Positions 6,778-16,016 of a stretch of DNA of 36,383 bases are shown piece by piece (the stretch's first letter is position 1; each line of letters starts with the position of its first letter). Below the pieces are notes generated by a model that saw only the letters and a list, made by a program, of their open reading frames with translations, searched no databases and was not told the DNA's origin. The DNA is from an uncultured Clostridia bacterium. Lineage in GTDB: Bacteria > Bacillota > Clostridia > Oscillospirales > Acutalibacteraceae. Both the position numbers and the translations under genes were made by a program. Where the stretch lies: the NCBI GenBank assembly GCA_947625485.1, contig CANQOP010000019.1:1-36383 (forward strand). The letters run 5' to 3'.

Positions 6778-8709
6778 ATGAGAAGGAAAGTCTGGACATC
6801 GTCACCGCTGCTTATAATTTTCTCGGCAGTAATGCTCGGAATGGCGTTCGCGTCCTACCGTTTCAGTTACATTCTCTTTATAGTTGAGACGGCAATCGCG
6901 GCTGCATCGGTGCTCGTGGTAGTGCTGTTCGGGGTTAGCTTTAAGCGCTATATCAACAGAACAATATCCTCGGCAATTTCCAACATTTACGAGGTCAATC
7001 AGTCGTATCTTGAGCGTTTCAAGATGCCTGTGGTTGTTGCGGGCAGATTCGGCGATATTCTGTGGTCCAACTTGCGCTTTAAGAAACAGCTCTGTATGGG
7101 ACGAAATCCTGTCAATGACAATATCTCCGAGTATATTAGCTCGCGCAATATTGAGGACGTTGCTGACTCGGAGGGTTTTGATATGGACTTCGACGGAAAG
7201 CACTACACTGTATTTTGCACTAACGCTTCGGACGGCTACATCTGTTTTTATATTGACAATACATACTATAAGGAAACTTTGAAGAAGTATAACGATACCA
7301 GAAAATCCGTTGCGCTCATTGTTTTTGATAATCGTGAGGAGTTTTCCGGCGACGGCGAGGAGGAGAGCGTTCGCGTTATCCTTTCGCTCGAGGAAAAGCT
7401 TTTGCGATTTGCAAGCGAGAATAACGCTCTGTTCAAGAGCCTTCCGTCGAATAAATATATGATTATTCTCGATAAAGTTCACCTTGATAATCAGATAAAG
7501 AAGAAGTTTCCGATACTAAAAGAAATCCGCTCAATCAAGTACAACAACCGCGAGGCGACGATTTCGGTCGGTATCGGCGCAGACTGCGACACCCTTATTG
7601 AAAGCGAGCAGAAAGCGCGAAAGGCGCTCGATATGGCACTTGGCAGAGGTGGAGACCAGGTAGCCGTTATGCACAAGGACAGCTATGAGTTCTTTGGCGG
7701 CGTTTCGGCGGGTATTGAGCGAATGAGCAAGGTGCGCAGCCGCGTTATTGCAACCTCAATTGCGAGGGCGGTTTCCGAGTCGGATAAGGTGATGATTATG
7801 GGCCACCGCTTTTCCGACCTCGACTGCTTGGGTGCTGCCGTCGGACTGCAGCCTGTAATTGAAAACTGCTACAAAAAACACTGCCGCATAGTTCTCGACA
7901 GGGAAACCTCAATGGCGCAAAGCCTTATTGAGCTTGTTGAGGAGAGCGGACAGTATATGTTTATAACTCCCGAGGAGGCTTTGAGGGGCATATCTTCGAA
8001 AACCTTGCTTATAATTGTGGATACGCATATACCCGACGTGGTGGAAAGTCCCGAGCTGCTGAACCGCAGCAAGAGGGTAATAGTTATCGACCACCACAGA
8101 AAAATGGTCAACTTTATTTCTGATTCCATAGTTTTCTATCACGAGCCTATCGCCTCGTCGGCGTCTGAAATGGTTACCGAGCTTATCACATATCTCGGCG
8201 AGAATTATGTAGATAAGCTGCAGGCTGAGGCTTTGCTTGCGGGTATTATGCTGGATACAAAGAATTTTGTTATACGCACTGGAGTTCGTACATTTGAAGC
8301 GGCGGCGTTCCTTAGAAAAAGGGGCGCGGATACAGTCGAGACAAAGGAGCTTTTTTCAAGTTCGCTCGACACCTACCGCAAAAAGACCGAGATAGTAAGC
8401 AGGGCGGAAATCATAGACGGCTGCGCTGTTGTAATTGCCGACGGCAATACGCACAATATACGACTTATTGCCGCGCAGGCGGCAGACGAGCTGCTCTCGG
8501 TATCTAAGGTTGCGGCGAGTTTCGTGATATTTAAGTCGAACGATGTGGTAAATATTTCCGCGCGAAGTTACGGTAAGCTGAATGTCCAGCTTATAATGGA
8601 AGCGCTCGGCGGAGGCGGACACCAGAATATGGCGGCGGTACAGCTGAGAGATACTACGCCCGAAAAAGCAAAGTCAAAATTAATTGAAATGTTAAATAAT
8701 TATGTGTAG
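6778..8709 (+). CDS. gdpP: Cyclic-di-AMP phosphodiesterase GdpP (YybT family)
   Basis: This 643-residue membrane-bound phosphodiesterase hydrolyses c-di-AMP and so affects cell wall and potassium homeostasis. Two transmembrane helices lie in the first 60 residues, followed by a PAS-like region and a degenerate GGDEF domain (the typical GRGGDQVAV near 300). The DHH domain has GHRFSDLD at 342-349 and DHH at 438-440, and the DHHA1 domain carries GGGGHQ at 611-616. Length and order match the family. ATG 6778 follows AAGGG. The neighbours rplI and dnaB downstream are the usual Firmicutes order. Confidence 0.95.
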   Translation: MRRKVWTSSPLLIIFSAVMLGMAFASYRFSYILFIVETAIAAASVLVVVLFGVSFKRYINRTISSAISNIYEVNQSYLERFKMPVVVAGRFGDILWSNLRFKKQLCMGRNPVNDNISEYISSRNIEDVADSEGFDMDFDGKHYTVFCTNASDGYICFYIDNTYYKETLKKYNDTRKSVALIVFDNREEFSGDGEEESVRVILSLEEKLLRFASENNALFKSLPSNKYMIILDKVHLDNQIKKKFPILKEIRSIKYNNREATISVGIGADCDTLIESEQKARKALDMALGRGGDQVAVMHKDSYEFFGGVSAGIERMSKVRSRVIATSIARAVSESDKVMIMGHRFSDLDCLGAAVGLQPVIENCYKKHCRIVLDRETSMAQSLIELVEESGQYMFITPEEALRGISSKTLLIIVDTHIPDVVESPELLNRSKRVIVIDHHRKMVNFISDSIVFYHEPIASSASEMVTELITYLGENYVDKLQAEALLAGIMLDTKNFVIRTGVRTFEAAAFLRKRGADTVETKELFSSSLDTYRKKTEIVSRAEIIDGCAVVIADGNTHNIRLIAAQAADELLSVSKVAASFVIFKSNDVVNISARSYGKLNVQLIMEALGGGGHQNMAAVQLRDTTPEKAKSKLIEMLNNYV

Positions 8710-8801
8710 ATAAAAAGATATTAGAAAGATATATTTATATTTGCCCGTTCAGTTAGCCGCGAGCAGCGACGAGCGATGACTGAGTTTTATTTACGCCTTA
8801 T

Positions 8802-8850
8802 CCGCCCACGGTAGGGTTGTAAACATCTTTAAACTTGAATTTGTGGGCGG
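8802..8850 (+). promoter_or_regulatory. Leader inverted repeat pairing with the rplI ribosome binding region
   Basis: CCGCCCAC (8802-8809) is the exact reverse complement of GTGGGCGG (8843-8850), which immediately precedes AAAGG and the rplI starts. If it forms, a stem with a 33-base loop would cover the purine-rich ribosome binding segment. This is sequence-visible; the regulatory role is inference. Confidence 0.4.
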
Positions 8851-8866
8851 AAAGGCTATGAAAATT

Positions 8867-9310
8867 ATGAAGGTAATACTTTTACAGGACGTTAAGCCGC
8901 TGGGTAAAAAGGGCGAGCTTGTGAATGTCTCAGACGGCTATGCACGCAACTTTCTTTTTCCGAAGAAGCTCGCGCGCGAGGCTAACGCACAGGCGATGAA
9001 CGAATATAAGAATGCCGAGGACAGCAAAAACTATAAAATTGCTACCCAGAAGGCTCAGGCGGAGCACTATAAAAGTCAAATTGAGGGAAAAACCCTTGTT
9101 ATGCGCGCTAAGGGTCAGAACGATAAGCTTTTCGGCAGTATTACGGCAAAGGATATTGCGAATGAAATCAAACAGCGCTACAACGTAAGCGTAGACAAGC
9201 GCAAGGTTTCTCTAAAGAACGATATAAAGGCATTTGGAAAATATGAAGCAGAGGTAAAGCTCTACACTGGAATCTCTGCTAAGGTTAATATTGAGGTAGT
9301 CGAAGAATAG
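8867..9310 (+). CDS. rplI: 50S ribosomal protein bL9
   Basis: This protein binds 23S rRNA and has two globular domains joined by a long helix. The N-terminal domain is visible as MKVILLQDV...[24 protein letters not shown], followed by the connecting helix and a C-terminal domain starting near [13 protein letters not shown] use ATG 8867 because it places MKVILL at the N-terminus and gives 147 residues, the normal family size. ATG 8858, nine bases earlier and closer to GGGCGGAAAGG, is an equally possible start (150 residues). It lies between gdpP and dnaB and is probably co-transcribed with them. The 8710-8842 gap shows no other open frame. Confidence 0.95.
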   Translation: MKVILLQDVKPLGKKGELVNVSDGYARNFLFPKKLAREANAQAMNEYKNAEDSKNYKIATQKAQAEHYKSQIEGKTLVMRAKGQNDKLFGSITAKDIANEIKQRYNVSVDKRKVSLKNDIKAFGKYEAEVKLYTGISAKVNIEVVEE

Positions 9311-9367
9311 GCTTTACACTTTTGGGTGTGTATGTTTTCGGTTATCTACATACTAAGGATATAAGAA

Positions 9368-10738
9368 ATGGCAGAAAATAATATTACAACAGGATACGAC
9401 GGGTTTAACCTGCCCTACAGCGCAGAGGCGGAGCAGGCTGTGCTCGGTGCGGCTATTCTCGACGGCAATGTGCTTAACGAAATTGCCGTAATTTTGAGCG
9501 ACCCGAAATTTTTCTATGTAAACACTCACCGCGTAGTTTACGGCGCTATGCTCGACCTTTTTAACGCGGGAAATAACGTGGATTTCGTTACTCTGCTTGA
9601 GGAATTGAAGCGAAACAGACAGTTTGACGATACGACGGGAAAGACATATCTCTTAGACCTCGCAAACAATTGTCCCTCCGTTTCCAACGCACCCGAGTAT
9701 GCTAAAATAGTACGCGAGAAGTACGACGTACGCAGGCTCATAACCGCGTCTCACGATATAATTGACGAGGCAACGGCGGGCGAAGCCGAACCCCAGGTGC
9801 TTATCGACTCCGCAGAACAGAGGATTTTCGATATTCGGCGCGATAATACGCAGGGGCTTGAACTGCTCTCGAAGGTCATTCTAAAGGAGTTTGACCGCCT
9901 TGACGCGCTGAATAATAACTCGGACGATAACCTAAAGCCCATACCTACGGGTATCGGCGATTTAGATAAAGTGATTACGGGGCTTAACCGTTCCGACCTG
10001 ATTCTCCTCGCGGCGCGTCCCGGTATGGGTAAAACGAGCTTTGCGCTTAATATTGCGAAGTATGTCGCCGCAACAGCGAAAAAAACAGTTGCGTTTTTCT
10101 CTCTCGAGATGACGAAGGAGCAGCTTGCGTCGCGGCTTCTCTCCTCGGAGGCTCTGGTTCAGGGAACGAAGCTCAGAACGGGCAAGCTCAATGATGAGGA
10201 GTGGACGAGGCTTGTGTCCGCAGGCGACGTACTTTCAAAGTGCGACTTCTACCTCGACGACACTCCGGGCATCACCGTCACGGAGATTAAGTCAAAGCTG
10301 AGAAGACTTAAAAATATAGACCTTGTGCTTATAGATTATCTCCAGCTTATGACGAGCGGCAGACGTATTGAAAACCGTGTTCAGGAGGTCTCGGAAATTA
10401 CCCGAAACCTCAAAATTCTTGCAAAGGAACTGAATGTGCCTCTTATTTGTCTCTCGCAGCTCAACCGTGCGGCGGAGAGCCGCACCGACCACAGACCGAT
10501 GCTCTCCGACCTTCGCGAATCGGGTTCAATAGAGCAGGACGCGGATATTATTCTGTTTCTCTACCGCGAGGGATACTACGCAAAAGGCGGAGAAAACGAA
10601 GCGGGTCCCGCGCCCGACCAGAACAGCGGCGAGTGTATAGTTGCTAAGAACCGTCACGGCGAGACTATGCCCGTAAAGCTGCATTGGCAGGGCGAATTTA
10701 TGAGGTTCACCTCTCCCGACAGAGTCCACAATGAGTGA
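9368..10738 (+). CDS. dnaB: Replicative DNA helicase DnaB
   Basis: This 456-residue hexameric helicase opens the replication fork and recruits primase. The N-terminal domain (about 15-120) begins PYSAEAEQAVLGA. The RecA-like C-terminal domain carries Walker A ARPGMGKT at 216-223, Walker B in LVLIDYLQLM, and the motif LSQLNRAAESR...LSDLRESGSIEQDAD. No intein is present. ATG 9368 is preceded by AAGGA. Its stop overlaps the tilS start by eight bases (ATGAGTGA), so tilS is likely translationally coupled. Confidence 0.96.
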   Translation: MAENNITTGYDGFNLPYSAEAEQAVLGAAILDGNVLNEIAVILSDPKFFYVNTHRVVYGAMLDLFNAGNNVDFVTLLEELKRNRQFDDTTGKTYLLDLANNCPSVSNAPEYAKIVREKYDVRRLITASHDIIDEATAGEAEPQVLIDSAEQRIFDIRRDNTQGLELLSKVILKEFDRLDALNNNSDDNLKPIPTGIGDLDKVITGLNRSDLILLAARPGMGKTSFALNIAKYVAATAKKTVAFFSLEMTKEQLASRLLSSEALVQGTKLRTGKLNDEEWTRLVSAGDVLSKCDFYLDDTPGITVTEIKSKLRRLKNIDLVLIDYLQLMTSGRRIENRVQEVSEITRNLKILAKELNVPLICLSQLNRAAESRTDHRPMLSDLRESGSIEQDADIILFLYREGYYAKGGENEAGPAPDQNSGECIVAKNRHGETMPVKLHWQGEFMRFTSPDRVHNE

Positions 10739-12038
10739 TTTTGACAGCGCGGTAATGCGCGCGATTTGCGAAAACAATATGCTCTCGGTCGGGGACAAAA
10801 TCGTTGTTGCGTTCTCGGGCGGAGCGGACTCGGCAGTGCTGTTTCATGTTCTGCTGAGTCTTCGTGAAAAATACGATTTACTGCTGTACGCCGCACACGT
10901 TAATCATAATTTGCGCGGAGAGGAGTCTTTGCGCGACGAGAGCTTCGTGCGCGCGCTGTGCGAGGAAAACGGAGTTGAGCTGTTTGTAAAGAGCGTTGAC
11001 GTTAAAGAACTTGCAGAAAAGCAGGGAATAGGAACAGAGATGTGCGGACGCAATATAAGGTATGAATTTTTCCGTGAGCTTTCCGAAAAACTCGGTACTA
11101 AAACCGCAACGGCGCACACCGCCAGCGACAACGCCGAAACTGTGCTGTTTAACCTCTCAAGAGGCGCGGGGCTTAACGGAATGTGCGGTATTCAGCCCGT
11201 GCGCGGAAATATTATACGTCCGCTGATTTATGTCACGCGGGAGCAGATAGAAAGCTACTGCGAGGATAATGGACTGAGCTACGTTACCGACAGCTCGAAT
11301 CTCAAAGACGACTACACCAGAAACAAAATCCGCCACGCGGTTGTCCCTGTTTTAAAGGAAATTAACGCGAGATTTGAAGATAATGTGACAAACAACAGTG
11401 AAATGCTGAGAAACATAAATTCTTTTATAGAATTAAATGCCCGCAAAACGATTGGGCAGGTAAGAGTAAAACACGGTTACAGCGCGGAAAGGCTCGCCGT
11501 TCTGCCCATAGCGCTCAAAAATGAGGCTCTGTATCTTCTGTGCAAGCAGAACGGCGTCGAGCCGGAGTACTCAAAGCTTAAAATACTGTCTGACTGCTTA
11601 ATTAAAGGCGGCGCGGTTGATTTTTCGGGCACTGTTCGGGCGGTGTGCAAACAGGGTGTGCTTAGATTTGTGCAAACAAAGCAGGACAAAAATTTATTTT
11701 CTCCTGTAGAATTAAAATCAAATTCTAAATTTATATATAAGGGCAAATCATTCGAGGCAAAATTTGATGAAAACAGTTTGGTTAATAAAATGAATTTAGT
11801 GTTCAGAACACGAAAAGCGGGTGATAAGATTACTCTTCCCGGGCGAAAGGTTACAAAGACGCTGAAAAAGTTTTTTAATGAGCTGAAAATTCCCGAGGAA
11901 AAGCGCGACAGTATCATTGTCCTCGCCGAGGGGTTGGATATTTTCTGGGTGGAAGGTATAGGCTTCTCCGAAAAGGGTAATGAGCTTAAAAAATTCGGAA
12001 TAAATATTAAAGTTAAGGAAAGGGGTATTGTTTATTAA
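10731..12038 (+). CDS. tilS: tRNA(Ile)-lysidine synthase TilS
   Basis: This 435-residue enzyme attaches lysine to C34 of the tRNA-Ile CAU precursor, changing its decoding from Met to Ile. The ATP-binding PP-loop SGGADS is at 29-34. The N-terminal domain follows with HVNHNLRG, GTEMCGRNIRYEFF and a HTASDNAETVLFNLSRGAG segment, then TRNKIRHAVVPVL and the C-terminal lysine/tRNA-binding domain (FRTRKAGDKITLPG, TKTLKKFFNELKIP). ATG 10731 lies inside the end of dnaB. It overlaps the TTG start of hpt by 11 bases, giving a tightly packed dnaB-tilS-hpt-ftsH unit. The pairing tilS-hpt-ftsH is classical in Firmicutes. Confidence 0.96.
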   Translation: MSDFDSAVMRAICENNMLSVGDKIVVAFSGGADSAVLFHVLLSLREKYDLLLYAAHVNHNLRGEESLRDESFVRALCEENGVELFVKSVDVKELAEKQGIGTEMCGRNIRYEFFRELSEKLGTKTATAHTASDNAETVLFNLSRGAGLNGMCGIQPVRGNIIRPLIYVTREQIESYCEDNGLSYVTDSSNLKDDYTRNKIRHAVVPVLKEINARFEDNVTNNSEMLRNINSFIELNARKTIGQVRVKHGYSAERLAVLPIALKNEALYLLCKQNGVEPEYSKLKILSDCLIKGGAVDFSGTVRAVCKQGVLRFVQTKQDKNLFSPVELKSNSKFIYKGKSFEAKFDENSLVNKMNLVFRTRKAGDKITLPGRKVTKTLKKFFNELKIPEEKRDSIIVLAEGLDIFWVEGIGFSEKGNELKKFGINIKVKERGIVY

Positions 12039-12570
12039 TAAGGACGTTGAAAGTATACTCGTAAGCGAAAACGAGCTTAGAGAAATCGTTGCACGTCTTG
12101 CCGGGGAAATTGACGCTGACTATAAAGACAAGGATTTGATGATGATAGGCGTGCTCAAGGGAAGCGTGCTTTTTATGGCTGACCTTATGAAAGCTATGGA
12201 AAAGGATTTTAGTATCGACTTCGTTGTCGTATCTTCCTACGAGAACGGAACGGAGAGCTCAGGACGCGTAAATGTGCTGAAAGATGTTTCACAATCCGTT
12301 GAAGGCAAGGACTTGCTCATTGTGGAGGATATTATCGACTCGGGCAACACGCTAAACTTCCTTGTTCAGTATTTTAACGCAAAGAAAGCGAAGTCCGTAA
12401 AAATAGTTACGCTGTTCGATAAGCCCGACCGCCGTCAGGTTGAGATTCCCGTTGACTACGTCGGAAAGGTAATTCCTGACGTGTTTATCGTCGGCTACGG
12501 TCTCGATTATTCGGAAAAATACCGCACACTTCCTTATGTGGGTATTTTAAAACACGAAATCTATTCATAA
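12028..12570 (+). CDS. hpt: Hypoxanthine phosphoribosyltransferase
   Basis: This 180-residue purine salvage enzyme converts hypoxanthine or guanine plus PRPP to IMP or GMP. The PRPP-binding loop is VEDIIDSGNT at 99-108. The flexible-loop Ser-Tyr pair lies in VVVSSYENGTESSG, the base-binding end in KVIPDVFIVGYGLDY, and a C-terminal RTLPYVGIL motif follows. It starts with TTG 12028, behind AAGGAAAGGGG, inside the last codons of tilS. Coupling to tilS and to ftsH downstream is the usual arrangement. Confidence 0.95.
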   Translation: MFINKDVESILVSENELREIVARLAGEIDADYKDKDLMMIGVLKGSVLFMADLMKAMEKDFSIDFVVVSSYENGTESSGRVNVLKDVSQSVEGKDLLIVEDIIDSGNTLNFLVQYFNAKKAKSVKIVTLFDKPDRRQVEIPVDYVGKVIPDVFIVGYGLDYSEKYRTLPYVGILKHEIYS

Positions 12571-12616
12571 TAAATTGCAAATAAAATACAATACTATATG
12601 AAGGAGTGACTAAGTA

Positions 12617-14488
12617 TTGGATAATAAGAATAAAACGAGAAATCTACTGCTATACATCGGAATCCCCGTGGTTGTGATTCTGCTCGTGGCACTGCTGTTC
12701 AGCAATCAGCCCAGAGGCGAGACGGTTACAACCTCAAAAATGGTGGGGTACTTCCAGAACGGTAAGGTTGCCGATTACGTTATTAACTACGGAACAGGCG
12801 CTATTAAAATAACCCTCAACGACAGCAAGAAAACCGTTGTTAGCGGTACTCTGGCAGATCCCGAAGAGTTCCGTGCGGATATAAAGCCTTACGTTTCGAG
12901 AAATAAGAATATGACCTACGACCTTATCAGAAGGCAGGACAACTCCCTTCTGATGAGCATAGTGCCGTACATCATTATGGCAGGTTTGCTCGTTCTTTTC
13001 TGGTTCTTTATAATTCGCCGTATGGGCGGAGGCCTTGGCGGAAAGGAAATGAACTTCGGCAAGGCGAAAATTAAGAACACCAACGACGAAAAGCGAAAAA
13101 CAACCTTTGACGATGTTGCGGGCGCGGACGAGGAGAAGGAGGAGCTGGAGGAAATAGTTGAGTTTCTTAAAACGCCCCAGAAGTTTAACACACTCGGCGC
13201 GCGTATTCCTAAGGGCGTGCTGCTTGTCGGACCTCCGGGAACAGGTAAAACCCTCCTTGCGCGCGCTGTTGCGGGAGAGGCAGGCGTTCCGTTCTTCTCA
13301 ATTTCGGGCTCCGATTTTGTCGAGATGTTTGTCGGCGTAGGCGCGTCGCGTGTGCGCGACCTCTTTGACCAGGCCAAGAAAAACTCACCCTGCATAGTAT
13401 TCATAGATGAAATTGACGCGGTAGGCCGCCAGAGAGGCGCAGGTCTGGGCGGCGGTCACGACGAGCGCGAGCAGACTCTTAACCAGCTACTTGTGGAGAT
13501 GGACGGTTTCGGAGCCAACGAGGGCGTTATTATGATTGCGGCTACCAACCGCCCAGATATACTCGACCCTGCGCTTATGAGACCAGGACGTTTCGACCGT
13601 CAGGTAATCGTAAGCTACCCCGATATAAACGGGCGTGAGGCTATTCTTAAAGTACACGCGCGCAAAAAACCGCTTGCTCCCGACGTGAGTCTGCGCACTA
13701 TCGCGAAAACTACCGCAGGCTTTACGGGAGCGGACCTCGAAAATCTTCTTAACGAGGCGGCTCTGCTCGCCGCCAGAGCGGATAAAAAGGCTATCACAAT
13801 GAAAGAAATCGAGGAAGCGACTATTAAGGTTGTTGTCGGCGCGGAGAAAAAGAGCAAGGCTATGACCGAAAAGGAAAAGCGCCTGACCGCATATCACGAG
13901 GCAGGTCACGCTATCCTGTTCCACGTGTGCGATACTCAGGACCCCGTTCACGAAATTTCGATTATTCCGCGCGGTATGGCGGGCGGCTACACTATGCCTC
14001 TGCCAACCGAGGATAAGTCCTACCATTCGAGAAACGAAATGTTTGAAAATATTGTTGTTGACCTCGGCGGACGTGTTGCGGAGGCTATCGTGCTCGACGA
14101 TATTTCTACAGGCGCGTCGAATGACATTGAAAAGGCGACGAAAACCGCCCGAAATATGGTTACCAAGTACGGTATGACCGACGAGCTGGGACCTATTGCT
14201 TACGGTCAGCAGAACGGAGAGGTTTTCCTTGGAAAGGATATGGGTCACGTTAAGGACTACTCCGAGGAAACCTCTGCTAAAATTGATAAGCTTGTTTTGA
14301 AAATCGTAAAGGACGCGTACTCGAAGGCAGAACAGCTCCTCAACGAGAATATTGATAAGCTCCACGAGGTCGCAAGGTATCTTATCAAAAATGAGAAGAT
14401 GCACAACGAGGACTTCGAGGCAGTAATGAACGGCACGTTTGTTTGGGACGAAGACTCCGACGACGAAGAAACAACAACCGAAGAATAA
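12617..14488 (+). CDS. ftsH: ATP-dependent zinc metalloprotease FtsH
   Basis: This 623-residue membrane-anchored AAA+ protease degrades misfolded membrane and regulatory proteins. The N-terminus has a helix near 10-28, a short extracytoplasmic domain and a second helix near 113-134. The AAA domain has Walker A GPPGTGKT at 205-212, Walker [12 protein letters not shown] and second region of homology [20 protein letters not shown]. The zinc site HEAGH is at 427-431, with the downstream Asp ligand in a DIEKAT helix. The acidic C-terminal tail ([13 protein letters not shown]) is usual. It starts with TTG 12617 behind AAGGAG and ends the operon at a strong terminator. Confidence 0.97.
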   Translation: MDNKNKTRNLLLYIGIPVVVILLVALLFSNQPRGETVTTSKMVGYFQNGKVADYVINYGTGAIKITLNDSKKTVVSGTLADPEEFRADIKPYVSRNKNMTYDLIRRQDNSLLMSIVPYIIMAGLLVLFWFFIIRRMGGGLGGKEMNFGKAKIKNTNDEKRKTTFDDVAGADEEKEELEEIVEFLKTPQKFNTLGARIPKGVLLVGPPGTGKTLLARAVAGEAGVPFFSISGSDFVEMFVGVGASRVRDLFDQAKKNSPCIVFIDEIDAVGRQRGAGLGGGHDEREQTLNQLLVEMDGFGANEGVIMIAATNRPDILDPALMRPGRFDRQVIVSYPDINGREAILKVHARKKPLAPDVSLRTIAKTTAGFTGADLENLLNEAALLAARADKKAITMKEIEEATIKVVVGAEKKSKAMTEKEKRLTAYHEAGHAILFHVCDTQDPVHEISIIPRGMAGGYTMPLPTEDKSYHSRNEMFENIVVDLGGRVAEAIVLDDISTGASNDIEKATKTARNMVTKYGMTDELGPIAYGQQNGEVFLGKDMGHVKDYSEETSAKIDKLVLKIVKDAYSKAEQLLNENIDKLHEVARYLIKNEKMHNEDFEAVMNGTFVWDEDSDDEETTTEE

Positions 14489-14505
14489 TTTTGATTTATA
14501 GAAAG

Positions 14506-14536
14506 AACCGCCTGTTTTTTAATCAGGCGGTTTTTT
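14506..14536 (+). terminator. Terminator after ftsH
   Basis: AACCGCCTG and CAGGCGGTT form a 9-bp stem around a ten-base loop, followed by TTTTTT. Confidence 0.88.
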
Positions 14537-14569
14537 GATGTAAATTGCGGCGGTAATCTGAGTGCGCGG

Positions 14570-14598
14570 TTGACAATAATTTAAAACAATGCTATACT
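14570..14598 (+). promoter_or_regulatory. Promoter of the zinc-type uptake operon
   Basis: TTGACA (14570-14575), a 17-base spacer and TATACT (14593-14598). A 23-bp palindrome begins on the base after the -10 element. Confidence 0.85.
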
Positions 14599-14621
14599 AA
14601 TTTGCGAACTACTCGCAAATT
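14599..14621. promoter_or_regulatory. Palindromic operator, probable Fur-family regulator site
   Basis: AATTTGCGA and TCGCAAATT are perfect 9-bp inverted repeats around ACTAC. The site covers the expected transcription start and ends 13 bases before the regulator start codon. Its position is that of an autoregulatory repressor site. The assignment to the Fur-family gene just downstream is inference. Confidence 0.7.
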
Positions 14622-14633
14622 GAGGTGAGGCTT

Positions 14634-15035
14634 TTGTCTAAATATATGACTAAGCAACGTGAGGCGCTGCTTGGCTTTCTCGCCGAACACCATGACGAGA
14701 GCTTTTCGGCTAGACAGATTGCCGAAAGTTTGAACGGCGATAAAATAAGCATAAGCGCAGTTTACCGAAATCTCTCCGCATTGGAGGAGGACGGAAAGCT
14801 GAGGCGCGTTATTAAGGGCGGCGGCCGAGAGGTTTTTTATCAGTACGCAGACTGCGAGGAGTGCAAGGAATGCCTGCATCTGTCTTGTAAGAAATGCGGA
14901 AAAACCTACCATATGAGCGCGCAGGGCGCGGATATGCTTATGAATAGTGTAGCGGCGCAGGAGAAGTTTTTTATTGACAAGGTCGGGACCGTTCTCTACG
15001 GCGTATGCGAAAAATGCCGTAATTCTCGAAAATAA
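14634..15035 (+). CDS. Fur-family metal-responsive repressor, probably zinc (Zur-like)
   Basis: This 133-residue protein has a Fur-type winged helix (KQREALLGFLAEH...SARQIAESLN...SISAVYRNLSALEEDGKL) and a dimerisation domain with structural zinc pairs CKKCG and CEKC, plus an extra Cys-rich stretch CEECKECLHLSC. The start is TTG 14634 with GAGGTGAGG just upstream; a GTG at 14625 would lie inside that ribosome binding sequence. It is the first gene of a unit with a high-affinity metal ABC transporter. This points to Zur function, but metal specificity (Zn versus Mn or Fe) cannot be read from sequence alone. Confidence 0.9.
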   Translation: MSKYMTKQREALLGFLAEHHDESFSARQIAESLNGDKISISAVYRNLSALEEDGKLRRVIKGGGREVFYQYADCEECKECLHLSCKKCGKTYHMSAQGADMLMNSVAAQEKFFIDKVGTVLYGVCEKCRNSRK

Positions 15036-15059
15036 ACAGAACTTTTCGGAGGCTTATAG

Positions 15060-16013
15060 GTGAAAAGAATAATTGCAGTTTTGTTTGCTGTTATAATTGC
15101 ATTATGTATTATGTCCGCCTGTGGGAGAATGCCGCGCGGCGATGGTAAAATAAAAATTGTCACAACAGTTTTTCCGATATATGACTGGACTTGCCGACTG
15201 ACTAAGGGCGCCAGTGACATTGACGTAGCTTATCTGCTCCGCAGTGGAGTAGATATGCACTCATTCCAGCCTGCGGTTGACGACATTATAAACGTATCGA
15301 CCGCGGATATAGTTGTATATGTCGGGGGAGAGTCCGACGAATGGATTGACGATACGCTTAAAGAGGCAGTCAACAAGAATATTAGGACCGTAAATCTCAT
15401 TAATTTGCTGGGAAAATCTGCTAAGAAGGAAGAAGTAGTCGAGGGTATGCAGGACGGCGCGGATGACGATGAAATTGACGAGCATATATGGCTTTCGCCG
15501 GATAACGCGAAGAAACTTGTAACGGCAATTTCTGACAGTCTTTCCCATATAGACCCTGACAACAGCGGTTTATACAGCAGAAACGCGTCCGATTACCTTA
15601 AAAAACTTGATGAGCTTAAAGGTAAATTCAAAAAGGCGGTTGAACGCGCGAAGTACGATACTGTCGTGTTTGCGGACAGGTTTCCTTTCCGCTATCTTTT
15701 TGATGATTTGGGACTTAACTATTTCGCCGCATTCGCGGGCTGTTCCGCAGAGACCGAGGCGGATTTCGACACAATTATTTTTCTCGCTGACAAGATAGAT
15801 GAACTCGGGGTCAAATCAATAATGCAGACCGAAACTGCGGACGGCTCAATAGCGAAAACAATTAGGGAAGCTACAAAATTGAAGAATCAGAGAATACTAA
15901 CGCTTAAATCTATGCAGTCCGTAACCTCAAACGAAGTTAAAAGCGGTGTTACGTACATTAGCATAATGGAAGAAAACCTGAATGTGCTCACAGAAGCGCT
16001 CGGTAAGGAGTAA
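15060..16013 (+). CDS. znuA: Metal ABC transporter substrate-binding lipoprotein (ZnuA/TroA family)
   Basis: This 317-residue surface lipoprotein delivers divalent metal, likely zinc, to the permease. A signal peptide ends at a lipobox (IMSAC, Cys21). The binding domain starts IKIVTTVFPIYDW. Two expected ligands are visible, His67 in DMHSFQP and His142 in DEHIWLSP. At the third site, where the family usually has HDAF, this protein has ADRFPFRY (205-212). An acid follows in MQTETADGS. I recall this DRFPFR variant as a recurring clostridial branch, so it is probably functional. The start is GTG 15060 behind GGAGG. It lies between the regulator and the ATPase. Confidence 0.92.
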   Translation: MKRIIAVLFAVIIALCIMSACGRMPRGDGKIKIVTTVFPIYDWTCRLTKGASDIDVAYLLRSGVDMHSFQPAVDDIINVSTADIVVYVGGESDEWIDDTLKEAVNKNIRTVNLINLLGKSAKKEEVVEGMQDGADDDEIDEHIWLSPDNAKKLVTAISDSLSHIDPDNSGLYSRNASDYLKKLDELKGKFKKAVERAKYDTVVFADRFPFRYLFDDLGLNYFAAFAGCSAETEADFDTIIFLADKIDELGVKSIMQTETADGSIAKTIREATKLKNQRILTLKSMQSVTSNEVKSGVTYISIMEENLNVLTEALGKE

Positions 16014-16016
16014 AAT

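Noticed and set aside
13487..14404. Long antisense frame (305 codons) inside ftsH
   Set aside because: The plus-strand ftsH is unambiguous with all motifs. The antisense frame has no ribosome binding site and no recognisable domain, and arises from GC-biased codon positions.
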